A model generated the notes under the pieces. That model did not search any database, had not been told where the DNA came from, and saw only the letters and a program-made list of their open reading frames with translations. The position numbers were made by a program, and so were the translations under genes. Below are positions 1 through 8,900 of a DNA stretch of 64,000 nt, piece after piece. Position 1 is the first letter of the stretch, and each line of letters starts with the position of its first letter. Source of the DNA: SZAS-103 sp038316385 (GTDB lineage Bacteria; Pseudomonadota; Gammaproteobacteria; Xanthomonadales; Xanthomonadaceae); the NCBI GenBank assembly GCA_038316385.1, contig JBBQAN010000006.1, positions 1 through 64,000 on the forward strand, written 5' to 3'.

Positions 1-25
1 AGACCGAAAGTATCAGGAGTGATTT

Positions 26-235
26 ATGTCGGATCGTCAGATGGGCACCGTGAAATGGTTCAACGACGCCAAGGGTTTTGGCTTCATCGCCCGCGATAAC
101 GGCGAGGACGTGTTCGTACACTTCCGCGCGATCCAGGGCACTGGCTTCAAGAGTCTCAAGGAAGGCCAGAAAGTCAGCTTCAAGGTGGTGCAGGGCCAGA
201 AGGGTCTGCAAGCCGAAGAAGTCGAGCCGATGTAA
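26..235 (+). CDS. Cold-shock domain protein (CspA family)
   Basis: Small single-domain nucleic-acid-binding protein of 69 residues, the usual CspA length. The RNP1-like motif KGFGFI (about residues 16-21) and RNP2-like VFVHF (29-33) are both present, as is the opening GTVKWFN. These proteins bind single-stranded RNA or DNA and act as RNA chaperones in the cytoplasm. The start is supported by an AGGAG ribosome binding site about 8 bases upstream. A hairpin terminator follows directly. Whether it is cold-inducible or constitutive cannot be told from the sequence. Confidence 0.95.
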   Translation: MSDRQMGTVKWFNDAKGFGFIARDNGEDVFVHFRAIQGTGFKSLKEGQKVSFKVVQGQKGLQAEEVEPM

Positions 236-258
236 GCTCAATCCAAGTCTTGTATTAC

Positions 259-287
259 AACCCGGAGCGGCGACGCTTCGGGTTTTT
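259..287 (+). terminator. Rho-independent terminator after the cold-shock gene
   Basis: Inverted repeat AACCCGGAGC / GCTTCGGGTT with a six-base loop, followed by a run of T. It lies 24 bases beyond the cold-shock stop codon. Confidence 0.8.
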
Positions 288-320
288 ATGTGCAACTGGT
301 GCGTCGCAGTCATCTGATTG

Positions 321-350
321 AAAACAAAACGACCGGCACATGGCCGGTCG
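321..350 (-). terminator. Terminator of the glycine-zipper gene
   Basis: Perfect stem GACCGGC/GCCGGTC read on the minus strand, followed by a T-rich tract (AAAACAAAAC on the plus strand). It lies just past the stop of the minus-strand gene that ends at 383. Confidence 0.7.
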
Positions 351-382
351 CTGATGCATTGAACAAATGATCTCGATTTCTA

Positions 383-841
383 TCAGCGGATCAATCGCGC
401 CTTGCCGCCTTCGATCGATACATACGAGCCTTCGCGGATGCCGTACGGGTCGCGCTGGTTGACGATCAGACGACGGCCGTCGTCCATGCGCACGTAGATG
501 TCGAAGGTGGTCGCGCCGTTGTTGTTTTTCTCGATCTCGTTGCCGACGACTGCGCCGCCGACAGCACCGACCACGGTTGCAGCGGTACGGCCATCGCCCT
601 TGCCCACAGTATTGCCAAGCACGCCGCCGACGATACCGCCGACCACTGCGCCGGTGCCGTTGGAACGGTGCTGCCCGTAGATTTGCTCGATGCGCTCAAC
701 GCGACCGCAACTGTCGCAGCGCGCGACATAGCGGCCCGGAGGCGGCCCGTAACCAGGCCGGGGGCCGTAATAGCCAGGGCCGGTTGCGCAGGCCGACAAC
801 GCAAGCGTCAGGGCAGCGGCGGAAAGCAGACGTGCATTCAT
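383..841 (-). CDS. Glycine-zipper 2TM lipoprotein
   Basis: Predicted outer-membrane or envelope lipoprotein of 152 residues. The N-terminus carries a signal peptide with lipobox LSAC (Cys at about residue 18). A Gly/Pro/Tyr-rich linker follows, then a CDSC pair, then a glycine-zipper segment (about 65-105) with GAVVGGIVGGVLGN and a second GAVGGAVVGN repeat, typical of the 2TM glycine-zipper family (SlyB/17 kDa-antigen-like). The start at 841 is preferred over the longer frame because the signal peptide begins there and an AGGAG site sits upstream. The exact role is unknown; relatives affect envelope integrity. Confidence 0.8.
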   Translation of the reverse strand: MNARLLSAAALTLALSACATGPGYYGPRPGYGPPPGRYVARCDSCGRVERIEQIYGQHRSNGTGAVVGGIVGGVLGNTVGKGDGRTAATVVGAVGGAVVGNEIEKNNNGATTFDIYVRMDDGRRLIVNQRDPYGIREGSYVSIEGGKARLIR

Positions 842-996
842 GTGCAACTCCTGGTGATGGGGTTCATCGCGATCGCGGTTCACGAACCGATGCTGCAATG
901 GTGCGCGCAACAGTAGTGACCGCACGCTGAATGTCGTCCGACCGGAAGCTGGTGGTCAACTTCGAGCGTGTCAACGAATCCCGACTGCACGTGCGA

Positions 997-1404
997 TCAG
1001 TTGCGGAATTCCTGGTGGCAGGACTTGCAGTCGTGACCGATCTTGGTCATCGCCGCGCCGACTGCGGCGCAATCGGCTGGTGGCGCCGCGAGGACAGCAT
1101 CGATGCTCGCGCGCATGTTGCTGGCTTTCTGGCCGAAGTCCTGTTTCTTTTCCTTGTCGATGCCAGCCATGAAGATTGGTTCGACATCGTTCGACAACGC
1201 ACGCAATGCCTGCAGATGCGGCACGTTGTCGGTGGTCGCGCAGTGGTTCTGTTTGATGTTGTCTTGCAGCGCGTCCAGATGGAAATCCTGCATGGTCATC
1301 AGACTGCGGGGGAAGTCGGGCTTGTTATGCAAGGCGTTCATGGTCATCACCGTGCCGACGATGCCGATGACCAAGCCGAGAACGATCAAGAGTGCGTAAC
1401 GCAT
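997..1404 (-). CDS. Membrane-anchored c-type cytochrome (class II-like)
   Basis: A 135-residue protein with an N-terminal hydrophobic segment (residues 3-20) that acts as signal or anchor. It has one haem-c motif, CKSCH, at residues 126-130 close to the C-terminus. A single C-terminal CXXCH after a helical body is the layout of the cytochrome c'/c556 class, which holds a four-helix bundle in the periplasm. It probably carries electrons or binds small ligands, but no partner oxidoreductase lies beside it. It is divergent from tcdA, with about 100 bases between them. Confidence 0.75.
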   Translation of the reverse strand: MRYALLIVLGLVIGIVGTVMTMNALHNKPDFPRSLMTMQDFHLDALQDNIKQNHCATTDNVPHLQALRALSNDVEPIFMAGIDKEKKQDFGQKASNMRASIDAVLAAPPADCAAVGAAMTKIGHDCKSCHQEFRN

Positions 1405-1501
1405 GCAGCCTCCGTGGGATGGAGATTCAGGGTTGATGAGGACGGCAAGATATCATGCAGACCGGATCGTCGAACCCTGAGATCAGGGCGCTGCGGAACC
1501 C

Positions 1502-2305
1502 ATGGACGCAAGGCAAAAACTCTACCGCGAACGCTTCGCCGGAATCGACCGCTTGTACGGCCGCGGCGCGGCGCTTCGCTTGGCCGATCGGCATGTCGCG
1601 GTCGTCGGCCTTGGCGGCGTTGGCTCGTGGGCGGTGGAAGCGTTGGCGCGCAGCGGTGTTGGCGGGTTGACCTTGATTGATGCGGACGATATTTGTCTGT
1701 CGAACACCAGCCGCCAATTGCATGCGCTGGATGGACAGTACGGTCGCAACAAGGCAACTGCTCTGGCCGAGCGCGCAATGGCGATCAATCCGCTGCTGCA
1801 TGTCGATGTCGTGCAGGAATTCCTGATCGCAACGAATCTCGAAACGATCCTTGCGCGCAACTTTGCTCTCGTCATCGATGCATGCGACAGCGTGCGCAGC
1901 AAGCTCGATCTGGTGGTCGCGTGCAGGCGACGCAAGTTGCCGCTGGTCGTCGTCGGCTCCGCCGGCGGGCGCGCCGATCCAACCTTGGTACGCGTGCGCG
2001 ACCTCAGTCGCACCGAACACGACGCGCTGCTGGCGTTGATGCGGAAGAAGCTGCGCGCCGAGCACGGCTTCCCGCGCAATGCCGACCGATACTTCGGCGT
2101 GCCAGCCGTGTATTCGATGGAAAACGTAAAGTACCCGCATCCCGACGGCAGCGTCAGCGGCGTACGCCCGAAAATGGATCCAGCCATGGCGCTCAAGCTC
2201 GACTGCGGTGGCGGACTGGGCGCGGCAACGCATGTAACAGGCGTCTTCGCATTTGCGGCGGTGGGGCGGGCGCTGGAGTTGTTGTTGAAGAACACGTCAC
2301 TGTAG
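1502..2305 (+). CDS. tcdA: tRNA threonylcarbamoyladenosine dehydratase TcdA
   Basis: E1-like/ThiF-fold enzyme that uses ATP to cyclise t6A37 of ANN-decoding tRNAs to ct6A. The 267-residue length fits the family. The Rossmann ATP-binding loop VVGLGGVGSWAVEALAR is at about residues 34-50, with LIDADDICLSNTSRQ after it (adenylation-domain D-x-V/I..N..RQ), then VIDACDS and later YSMENVKYP near the C-terminal third. It is a stand-alone gene here; the sulfur-transfer partner CsdA/CsdE is not in the window. Confidence 0.92.
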   Translation: MDARQKLYRERFAGIDRLYGRGAALRLADRHVAVVGLGGVGSWAVEALARSGVGGLTLIDADDICLSNTSRQLHALDGQYGRNKATALAERAMAINPLLHVDVVQEFLIATNLETILARNFALVIDACDSVRSKLDLVVACRRRKLPLVVVGSAGGRADPTLVRVRDLSRTEHDALLALMRKKLRAEHGFPRNADRYFGVPAVYSMENVKYPHPDGSVSGVRPKMDPAMALKLDCGGGLGAATHVTGVFAFAAVGRALELLLKNTSL

Positions 2306-2317
2306 TCATCACGCGAA

Positions 2318-3088
2318 TCAAGCGCAGTCTGGAAGAGAGAATAATCGCGCGGCATTGAGGCTGGTTGCTGCTTCCAGTGCATCTGTGGGCATCCCGCGCA
2401 GGCCCGCAATGCAATCGCGCACCACGGTCAGCCGCGCTGGTTCGTTGCGCTCGCCACGATGTATCGCATCCGGCTGATCCGGCGCATCGGTTTCCAGCAG
2501 CAGAAATTCGATCGGCATCGTCGCTACGATCCGCCGCAGCCGTTGTGCTCGCTCGTATGTGACCGGGCCGCCGATGCCGAGACAAAATCCGAGTTTCCAG
2601 AGTTGTTCGGCCTGTTGCTCGCTGCCGGAGAAGCTGTGCACGACACCGCGCAACCCACCGATGCGTCGAAGCGTGGCGATCACTGCGTCGACCGCTTTTC
2701 GCGCATGGACGATCACCGGCAGGTCGAAATTACGTGCGATCTTCAGTTGTTCCTCGAAGAAAAATTGCTGGCGCTGTGCGTCGAGTCCTTCGACGTGGAA
2801 ATCCAGGCCGCATTCGCCGACGGCGACAGCGCGTTCGGTCGCAAGTAACGCGTGCAAGGCGTCAATGTCCTCGTCGCGATGATCGGCGAGGAACATCGGA
2901 TGCAGTCCAAAAGCTGGATGCAGGTCATCGTGGTTCGCGCACAGGTTGCGCAGTTTCGGCCAACCGCTCGCAGAGATCGCGGGAATGATCTGCGCCGTCA
3001 CGCCCGCAGCGCGCGCGCGCTGGATCACGGCGTCGCGGTCGTGGTCGAACTCCGACGCGTCCAGGTGGCAATGGCTATCGATCAGCAT
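2318..3088 (-). CDS. TatD-family metal-dependent deoxyribonuclease
   Basis: TIM-barrel hydrolase of 256 residues. The N-terminal metal motif is IDSHCHLD (residues 3-10), with GECGLDFH at about 89-96, IVHAR at about 125, VVHSFSG at about 151 and LLETDAP at about 200, all hallmarks of the TatD/YcfH nuclease family. Upstream in-frame codons exist, but MLIDSHCHLD is the natural family start. It is convergent with tcdA (12 bases between stops) and divergent from the glutaryl-CoA dehydrogenase gene. Members trim DNA 3' ends; the specific substrate here is not known. Confidence 0.9.
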   Translation of the reverse strand: MLIDSHCHLDASEFDHDRDAVIQRARAAGVTAQIIPAISASGWPKLRNLCANHDDLHPAFGLHPMFLADHRDEDIDALHALLATERAVAVGECGLDFHVEGLDAQRQQFFFEEQLKIARNFDLPVIVHARKAVDAVIATLRRIGGLRGVVHSFSGSEQQAEQLWKLGFCLGIGGPVTYERAQRLRRIVATMPIEFLLLETDAPDQPDAIHRGERNEPARLTVVRDCIAGLRGMPTDALEAATSLNAARLFSLPDCA

Positions 3089-3200
3089 CTGGGTATCCCT
3101 TTCCCCGCGGATCAAGGGGTTACGGCGTCGCGACCCGCCGGGTAGAATACGCGGTTCGTGTTTCGATCTTTCTCTTCCTGCGACTGCCGGCTCCGATCCC

Positions 3201-4364
3201 ATGCCACTGAATCCGCTCGATCTGTACGACATCCGTTCCCTGCTCAGCGAAGAGGAGTGCGCGGTGCAGGACGCCGTGGCCCGCTTCACCGACGAGCGCG
3301 TGCTGCCAATCATCGGCGACGCCTTCGACCAGGGCCGTTTTCCGCAGGAACTGGTGCCGGAAATCGCCGAACTCGGCCTTCTGGGTTCGTCATTGCCGGA
3401 GCAATACGGCGGTCACGGCCTCAATGCGGTCTGTTACGGCCTGATCTGCCAAGAGCTTGAACGCGGCGATTCGGGCATCCGCAGCTTCGTCAGCGTGCAG
3501 TCGTCGTTGTGCATGTACCCGATCTACGCCTACGGCACCGAGGAACAGCGCATGCGCTGGCTGCCGGGAATGGCCGCAGGCAAGCTGATCGGCTGCTTCG
3601 GCCTGACCGAGCCACACGGTGGCTCCGACCCGGCCAATATGAAAACGCATGCCAAGCGCGACGGCGATGACTGGATCATCAACGGCGCCAAGATGTGGAT
3701 CACCAACGGAAATCTTGCGGATATCGCCATTGTTTGGGCGATGACCGACGACGGCATCCAGGGCTTCCTCGTCGAAAAAGACATGAAGGGCTTCACCGCG
3801 CAGGAAGTACACAAGAAGATGAGCTTGCGTGCGTCGGTCACGTCTGCATTGTTCTTCGACGGCGTACGCGTGCCGGAAGCCAATCGCTTGCCAAATGTCA
3901 AAGGGCTGAAGGGTCCGCTCGGCTGCCTCACGCAGGCGCGCTACGGCATCACCTGGGGCCCGATCGGCGCGGCGCAAGCCTGCTTGCAGGAAGCGTTGAA
4001 GTACGGTGCCGAACGCATCCTGTTCAATCGTCCGATCACTTCGAATCAAGCAGTGCAGCTCAAGCTTGCGGATATGGCGCGTCGCATCACCATGGCGCAG
4101 TTGTTGTCATTGCAGCTCGGTCGTCTCAAAGACGCCGGCAAGATGCAGCCGACCCAGGTGTCGCTGGCGAAGTGGAACAATGTACGGATGGCGATCGACA
4201 TCGCCCGCGAGGCGCGCGACATCCTCGGCGGCGCCGGCATCACCACCGAGCATTGCCCGATCCGGCATGCACTCAATCTCGAATCGGTGATCACCTACGA
4301 AGGCACTGAGACCGTGCACCAGTTGGTGGTGGGCCGCGAACTGACGGGCATCAACGCGTTCTGA
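3201..4364 (+). CDS. gcdH: Glutaryl-CoA dehydrogenase
   Basis: FAD-dependent acyl-CoA dehydrogenase of 387 residues that oxidises and decarboxylates glutaryl-CoA to crotonyl-CoA in lysine/tryptophan catabolism. The FAD/substrate motif CFGLTEPHGGSDPANM is near residue 133. TYEGTETVHQLVVGRELTG near the C-terminus contains the glutamate (about E367) that serves as catalytic base, and the ending ELTGINAF matches glutaryl-CoA dehydrogenases rather than short-chain enzymes. The start at 3201 gives the family N-terminus LDLYDIRSLLSEEE; the longer open frame upstream lacks family similarity. Assignment within the acyl-CoA dehydrogenases is by motif reading. Confidence 0.88.
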   Translation: MPLNPLDLYDIRSLLSEEECAVQDAVARFTDERVLPIIGDAFDQGRFPQELVPEIAELGLLGSSLPEQYGGHGLNAVCYGLICQELERGDSGIRSFVSVQSSLCMYPIYAYGTEEQRMRWLPGMAAGKLIGCFGLTEPHGGSDPANMKTHAKRDGDDWIINGAKMWITNGNLADIAIVWAMTDDGIQGFLVEKDMKGFTAQEVHKKMSLRASVTSALFFDGVRVPEANRLPNVKGLKGPLGCLTQARYGITWGPIGAAQACLQEALKYGAERILFNRPITSNQAVQLKLADMARRITMAQLLSLQLGRLKDAGKMQPTQVSLAKWNNVRMAIDIAREARDILGGAGITTEHCPIRHALNLESVITYEGTETVHQLVVGRELTGINAF

Positions 4365-4368
4365 TGCG

Positions 4369-4926
4369 ATGCTCGTCCCCGACGTCCTGATTGAAACCCA
4401 ACGACTGATCCTGCGGCTGCCGAAGCGCGAGGATTTCGATGCCTATGCCGAGACGTACGCGGACGAAGAAGCGACCCGCCATCTCGGCGGCGTGCTGTCG
4501 CGGGCGGCGGCTTGGCGCAAGTTCCTCCAAGGCCCGGGCGCTTGGGTGATCCAGGGATTCGCGATGTTTTCTGTGATCGAGAAGTCCAGCGGCGTATGGG
4601 TTGGAAGCATCGGTCCGTGGCGCCCTGAGGGCTGGCCGGGCAATGAGATCGGCTGGATCCTCCACCGCAGGGCTTGGGGCAAGGGCTTCGCCACTGAAGC
4701 GGCGACGGCGACCGTCGATTGGGCGTTCTCAAACCTGGATTGGAGCGACATCATCCACTGCATCGACACCGACAACGTGGCCTCGCAGAATGTGGCACGC
4801 CGGCTCGGATCGCGCGTCAAGCGGCGGACGAATATGCCAGCTCCGTTTGAGGAGGTCGTTGTGGACGTATGGGGTCAGTCGCGCGAGGAATGGTTCGCGC
4901 GGCACGCACAGGAGGGCAGGGCATGA
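4369..4926 (+). CDS. GNAT N-acetyltransferase (RimJ/RimL-like)
   Basis: A 185-residue acetyl-CoA-dependent acetyltransferase. The opening LIETQRLILRLPKREDFDAY is typical of the RimJ/RimL subgroup. The acetyl-CoA binding segment runs from about residue 95 (IGWILHRRAWGKGFATEA), and IDTDNVASQNVARRLG follows at about 130. Relatives acetylate ribosomal N-termini, amino acids or antibiotics; the substrate cannot be read here. It starts 5 bases after gcdH and overlaps the next gene by 4 bases (ATGA), so it is probably co-translated with the glutathione transferase. Confidence 0.85.
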   Translation: MLVPDVLIETQRLILRLPKREDFDAYAETYADEEATRHLGGVLSRAAAWRKFLQGPGAWVIQGFAMFSVIEKSSGVWVGSIGPWRPEGWPGNEIGWILHRRAWGKGFATEAATATVDWAFSNLDWSDIIHCIDTDNVASQNVARRLGSRVKRRTNMPAPFEEVVVDVWGQSREEWFARHAQEGRA

Positions 4927-5567
4927 TCAACGTCTATGGCTTCTCGCCCTCGGGTAATTGCCACAAATTGCGGTTGCTGCTTGCGCACATCGGTCGTGAA
5001 CATCACTGGATCGAGACCGATAGCGCGCATGGCGCGACGCGCACGTCCGAATACCTAGCGAAGAATCCGAACGGCAAAGTGCCGATGATCGAGCTCGATG
5101 ACGGTCGGGTGATGGTCGAGTCGAATGCGATCCTGTGCTGGCTTGCTGATGGCACACCATTCTTTGGCGGCGATGCATGGCAGCGCGCGCAAACGCTGAG
5201 CTGGATGTTCTTCGAGCAATACAGCCACGAGCCTTTCATTGCGGTCGCGCGTTTTATCTGCGGCTGGACGCCAATCGATTCGCGGCGCCGCGCTGAATTG
5301 CCGAAGCTCCACGAGCGTGGGCATCAGGCGCTGGCGGTGATGGAAAAGCATCTCGCCACGAACGAGTGGTTCAGTGCGACAGGTTATGGCATCGCCGATA
5401 TTGCATTGTTCGGCTATACGCACTGTGCTGATGAAGGTGGCCTCGATCTCGAAACGTATCCAGCGATTCGCTGCTGGCTCGATCGCGTAAGCGCGCAGCC
5501 GGGCTTCATCGCAATGCCTCCATATGCCGAAGAAAACATCGCGCTGATTATGCAATCCAAAATCTGA
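4923..5567 (+). CDS. Glutathione S-transferase family protein
   Basis: A 214-residue cytosolic GST. The N-terminal thioredoxin-like domain begins VYGFSPSGNCHKLRLLLAHIG, with the glutathione-binding turn NGKVPMIELDDG (about 53-64) and ESNAILCWLAD (about 69-79). The C-terminal helical domain includes YGIADIALFGYTH (about 160-172), the conserved N-capping/hydrophobic-staple region. The start at 4923 is chosen because it overlaps the upstream stop (ATGA) and begins the GST fold directly. The SGNCHK motif suggests a Ser-type or beta-like GST. The substrate is unknown. Confidence 0.85.
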   Translation: MINVYGFSPSGNCHKLRLLLAHIGREHHWIETDSAHGATRTSEYLAKNPNGKVPMIELDDGRVMVESNAILCWLADGTPFFGGDAWQRAQTLSWMFFEQYSHEPFIAVARFICGWTPIDSRRRAELPKLHERGHQALAVMEKHLATNEWFSATGYGIADIALFGYTHCADEGGLDLETYPAIRCWLDRVSAQPGFIAMPPYAEENIALIMQSKI

Positions 5568-5627
5568 AACCCATTCCATCGTTGCCAAGCCGACGCATCG
5601 CGTGCGGCATCACAGTGAATACCCGCC

Positions 5628-7895
5628 ATGAATGCGATTGCGACCCCGATCCCCGCCCGCCACAAGAACGTCAATCGCGCCGAAGTCTGCGACCAGAACT
5701 TCATCGAGTTCGTGCAGCAATGGGACGGCCTCGCGCAGCATAAACCTGCGCTCGACGCATCCGTGCTTGGCGACAGCCTGTGCACGGCGCGCGATTTTCT
5801 CGAGCTGTTCGAGTCGCAGTTGATCTCGCGTCACCTCGACCTGATGGCGCGCGTGCTGCGCGTGCAGCAGAAGGTTTTCTACACGATCGGATCGAGCGGC
5901 CACGAAGGCAACGCGATGGTCGCGCGGCTGACGCGGCATACCGATCCGGCCTTCCTGCATTACCGCAGTGGCGCGTTCATGGCTGAGCGTTTCCGCAAGC
6001 TGCCGGGCCTCGATCCGATCATGGATTCGGCGTTGAGCTTTGCCGCATCGAAGGACGACCCCGCTTCGGGCGGACGCCACAAGGTTTGGGGCAGCAAACC
6101 GTTGTGGGTGCTGCCGCAGACATCGACCATCGCCTCGCATCTGCCCAAAGCACTAGGCACGGCGGTAGCGATCGAGCAGGGCAAGCGCATCGGCCATCAG
6201 CTACCGCTTCCAGACGACTCGATCGCGATCTGCTCGTTCGGTGATGCGTCGAGCAACCACGCGACCGCGCAAACCGCGTTCAATACAGCCGGCTGGACGT
6301 CATATCAAAAGCTGCCTGCCCCGGTACTGTTTGTCTGTGAGGACAATGGCATCGGCATCTCGGTGAAGACGCCGAATGGCTGGATCGAGCGCAATTTCTC
6401 CGAGCGTCGCGATCTCGATTATTTCTACGCCGATGGGCTCGACATTCTTGAAGGCTATGAGCAGGTAGCGCGCGCCGTCCACCACTGCCGCACCACGCGC
6501 CGGCCAACCTTCCTGCACCTGCGCACCACCCGGATCATGGGCCACGCCGGCACCGACTTCGAGATTGAATGGCGTAGCGTCGAGGAACTGATGAAGGTAG
6601 AGGCTGGCGATCCGTTGCTGCGTTCGGCAGCGATCGGGTTGGAGTCGGGCCTGTACACCAAGGAATCGCTGCTCGCGCAATACGAAGCAATCCGCAAGAA
6701 ATGTTTTGCCGCCGCCGATGAAGCCGACCGCCGCCCGAAGCTGACCGATCTCGCCGACGTGATGGCGCCGCTCGCGCCGTACACGCCCGCCAAGGTGATG
6801 GCCGAAGCGAAGCGCGCGGACTTCGCCGACAAGCGCATCGCGGTGTTTGGCAGCGAAGCGAAGTTGCCGGAGAACCAGCCACCGCGCCATCTCGCAATCC
6901 TGATCAACAACGCGCTGCACGACCTGCTCTGCAAGATGCCGGAAACGCTGTTGTTCGGCGAGGACGTGGCGCAGAAGGGTGGCGTCTATACCGTCACCAA
7001 AGGCTTGCACAAATCGTTCAAGAACGCGCGCGTGTTCAACACCTTGCTCGACGAGACGATGATTCTCGGGCTCGCGCAGGGCTTCGCCAACATGGGCATG
7101 CTGCCGGTGCCGGAAATCCAGTACCTCGCATATTTTCACAACGCCTGCGACCAGATCCGTGGTGAGGCGTGCTCGTTGCAATTCTTCAGCAACGGCCAGT
7201 ACCGCAACCCGATGCTGATGCGCATGGCCTCGCTGGGTTATCAGAAAGGCTTCGGAGGCCACTTCCACAACGACAATTCGATCACTGCGATCCGCGACAT
7301 TCCAGGGCTTGTAGTCGGTTGCCCGAGCCGTGGCGACGATGCGGCGATGATGTTGCGCACGCTGGCTGCGCTGGCGAAAGTCGATGGCCGCGTCTGCGCC
7401 TTCCTCGAACCGATCGCGCTGTACATGACGAAAGATCTGTACGCGACCGGCGATGGCGGCTGGTGTTTCACCTACCCGACGTTGGATCAAGTGATGACGC
7501 TTGGCGAGGAGCGCATATACGAGCCCGCCGCGACCGATCTGGTGATCTTCAGCTTCGGCAATGGCATCCCAATGAGCCTGCGTGCTGCGCGCCAGATCGA
7601 GGCGAAACATGGCTGGAAAGTGCGCGTGGTCGATCTGCGCTGGCTGGCGCCGCTCAACGAAGCCATGATCGGTCGCCATGCCGGCGAATGCGCGCGGATC
7701 CTGGTGGTGGACGAAGGCCGCCACAGTGCTGGAGTAGGCGAGGGCGTGATTACCGCCGTCGTCGAAGCTGGCCACGGCGCCAAGCCCCTGCTGCGCGTGG
7801 TCGGCAAGGACACCTATACGCCACTGGCGGGGGCGGCGCTGCTGGTGCTTCCGTCCGAGCTGGATATTGTGAACATGGCCGATCAGTTCCCCTGA
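5628..7895 (+). CDS. Fused alpha/beta E1 of branched-chain 2-oxoacid dehydrogenase
   Basis: Thiamine diphosphate-dependent decarboxylase of 755 residues in which E1 alpha and beta, usually separate proteins, are one chain. The alpha half (about 1-400) has the ThDP/Mg motif FGDASSNHATAQTAFNTA near residue 204. The beta half (about 420-755) begins LAILINNALHDLL and carries FGEDVAQKGGVYTVTKGL, FANMGMLPVPEIQYLAYFHNA and the C-terminal transketolase fold. The family converts branched 2-oxoacids to acyl groups passed to lipoyl-E2, in Xanthomonadales probably feeding iso-branched fatty acid synthesis. No E2 or E3 gene is in the window. Substrate choice is an inference from family resemblance. Confidence 0.82.
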   Translation: MNAIATPIPARHKNVNRAEVCDQNFIEFVQQWDGLAQHKPALDASVLGDSLCTARDFLELFESQLISRHLDLMARVLRVQQKVFYTIGSSGHEGNAMVARLTRHTDPAFLHYRSGAFMAERFRKLPGLDPIMDSALSFAASKDDPASGGRHKVWGSKPLWVLPQTSTIASHLPKALGTAVAIEQGKRIGHQLPLPDDSIAICSFGDASSNHATAQTAFNTAGWTSYQKLPAPVLFVCEDNGIGISVKTPNGWIERNFSERRDLDYFYADGLDILEGYEQVARAVHHCRTTRRPTFLHLRTTRIMGHAGTDFEIEWRSVEELMKVEAGDPLLRSAAIGLESGLYTKESLLAQYEAIRKKCFAAADEADRRPKLTDLADVMAPLAPYTPAKVMAEAKRADFADKRIAVFGSEAKLPENQPPRHLAILINNALHDLLCKMPETLLFGEDVAQKGGVYTVTKGLHKSFKNARVFNTLLDETMILGLAQGFANMGMLPVPEIQYLAYFHNACDQIRGEACSLQFFSNGQYRNPMLMRMASLGYQKGFGGHFHNDNSITAIRDIPGLVVGCPSRGDDAAMMLRTLAALAKVDGRVCAFLEPIALYMTKDLYATGDGGWCFTYPTLDQVMTLGEERIYEPAATDLVIFSFGNGIPMSLRAARQIEAKHGWKVRVVDLRWLAPLNEAMIGRHAGECARILVVDEGRHSAGVGEGVITAVVEAGHGAKPLLRVVGKDTYTPLAGAALLVLPSELDIVNMADQFP

Positions 7896-7952
7896 TCGCG
7901 TTCTTGATAGAGAACGGATGACCTGCATCCTTGCCTGGCTTATCATCGTCTC

Positions 7953-8849
7953 ATGTCCGCCACCCAGCCCTGTACGATCCTCTTCGCCGATGTCAGCGGC
8001 AGTACGCGACTGTTCGAGCAGAAAGGCGACGTCGAGGCACGACGGCTGATCGCGGCGGTGCTCGGCGCATTGACTGTCGTGTGCAACTCGCACGGCGGCA
8101 AGGTCATCAAGACCATCGGCGACGAAATCATGTGTACCTTCCGCAGTGCCTTGCAGGGTGTACTGGCGGCCTGCGATATGCAGCGCAAGATGGCGCGCGA
8201 CATCGATTTCGTGCGCGATAACCTCGCGGTGCGGATCGGCCTGCATCACGGCGAGGTATTGTTCGAGGACAACGACGTATTCGGCGATGCGGTCAACGTC
8301 GCCGCGCGCATGACCTCCATCGCCAAACGCGAGCAGATCGTCACCACCGCGAGTTCGTTGCGTGAACTCACCGGCCCGCCGATCAGCTTGCGCAGCCTCG
8401 GTCGCGCGCGCGTGAGCGGCAAGTTGCTGCCGATCGAGATCGTCGATGTCATCTGGCAGGAAGACACCTCGGGCATGACCACTGTGCAGCGCGCGGTGAA
8501 AACTGCCGAGCCGGAAGTCCAGCCCGGCAAATTGATGTTGCACTTTCGCGACACCACGATCGAATTGACGCCCGAATCCCATCCATTCACGCTCGGTCGT
8601 GATGAAGGCAATGGCTTGGTGGTCGCCGCCGACTGGGTCAGCCGCACCCACGCGAGCATCGAATTCAAGCGCGGCCATTTCGTGCTGTCCGACCGTTCGA
8701 CCAACGGCACCTGGGTGTGCATCGGTGGCGATGACGAATTGCGTCTGAACCGCGACGACATTCACTTGCGCAAATCAGGCACGATCAGCCTCGGCAAGGG
8801 CATGACGCTCAATTCCGACATGCTGGTAAATTTCGATTGCGAGGGCTGA
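7953..8849 (+). CDS. Class III adenylate/guanylate cyclase with C-terminal FHA domain
   Basis: A 298-residue cytoplasmic signalling protein. Residues 1-170 form a class III cyclase catalytic domain: the first metal Asp is in ILFADVSGST, the second in KTIGDEIM, and the transition-state Asn/Arg in DAVNVAARM. The Lys in IKTIGDE is the position that favours ATP, so adenylate cyclase activity is likely. Residues about 195-298 form a forkhead-associated phosphothreonine-binding domain with LGRD, SRTHASIEF and LSDRSTNGTW. No transmembrane segment is seen. The layout suggests cyclase activity or localisation controlled by a Ser/Thr kinase, but no kinase gene lies nearby. Confidence 0.88.
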   Translation: MSATQPCTILFADVSGSTRLFEQKGDVEARRLIAAVLGALTVVCNSHGGKVIKTIGDEIMCTFRSALQGVLAACDMQRKMARDIDFVRDNLAVRIGLHHGEVLFEDNDVFGDAVNVAARMTSIAKREQIVTTASSLRELTGPPISLRSLGRARVSGKLLPIEIVDVIWQEDTSGMTTVQRAVKTAEPEVQPGKLMLHFRDTTIELTPESHPFTLGRDEGNGLVVAADWVSRTHASIEFKRGHFVLSDRSTNGTWVCIGGDDELRLNRDDIHLRKSGTISLGKGMTLNSDMLVNFDCEG

Positions 8850-8900
8850 TCGGATTAATTGGCAGCGCGGAGGTTGGTCAGAAGCCAAAAGCTAAACGCG

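Noticed and set aside
6300..8765. An 821-residue open frame on the minus strand opposite the fused E1 and cyclase genes
   Set aside because: It is the mirror of high-GC codon bias: rich in His/Arg/Gln, no family motif, and it lies across two well-supported plus-strand genes and their gap.
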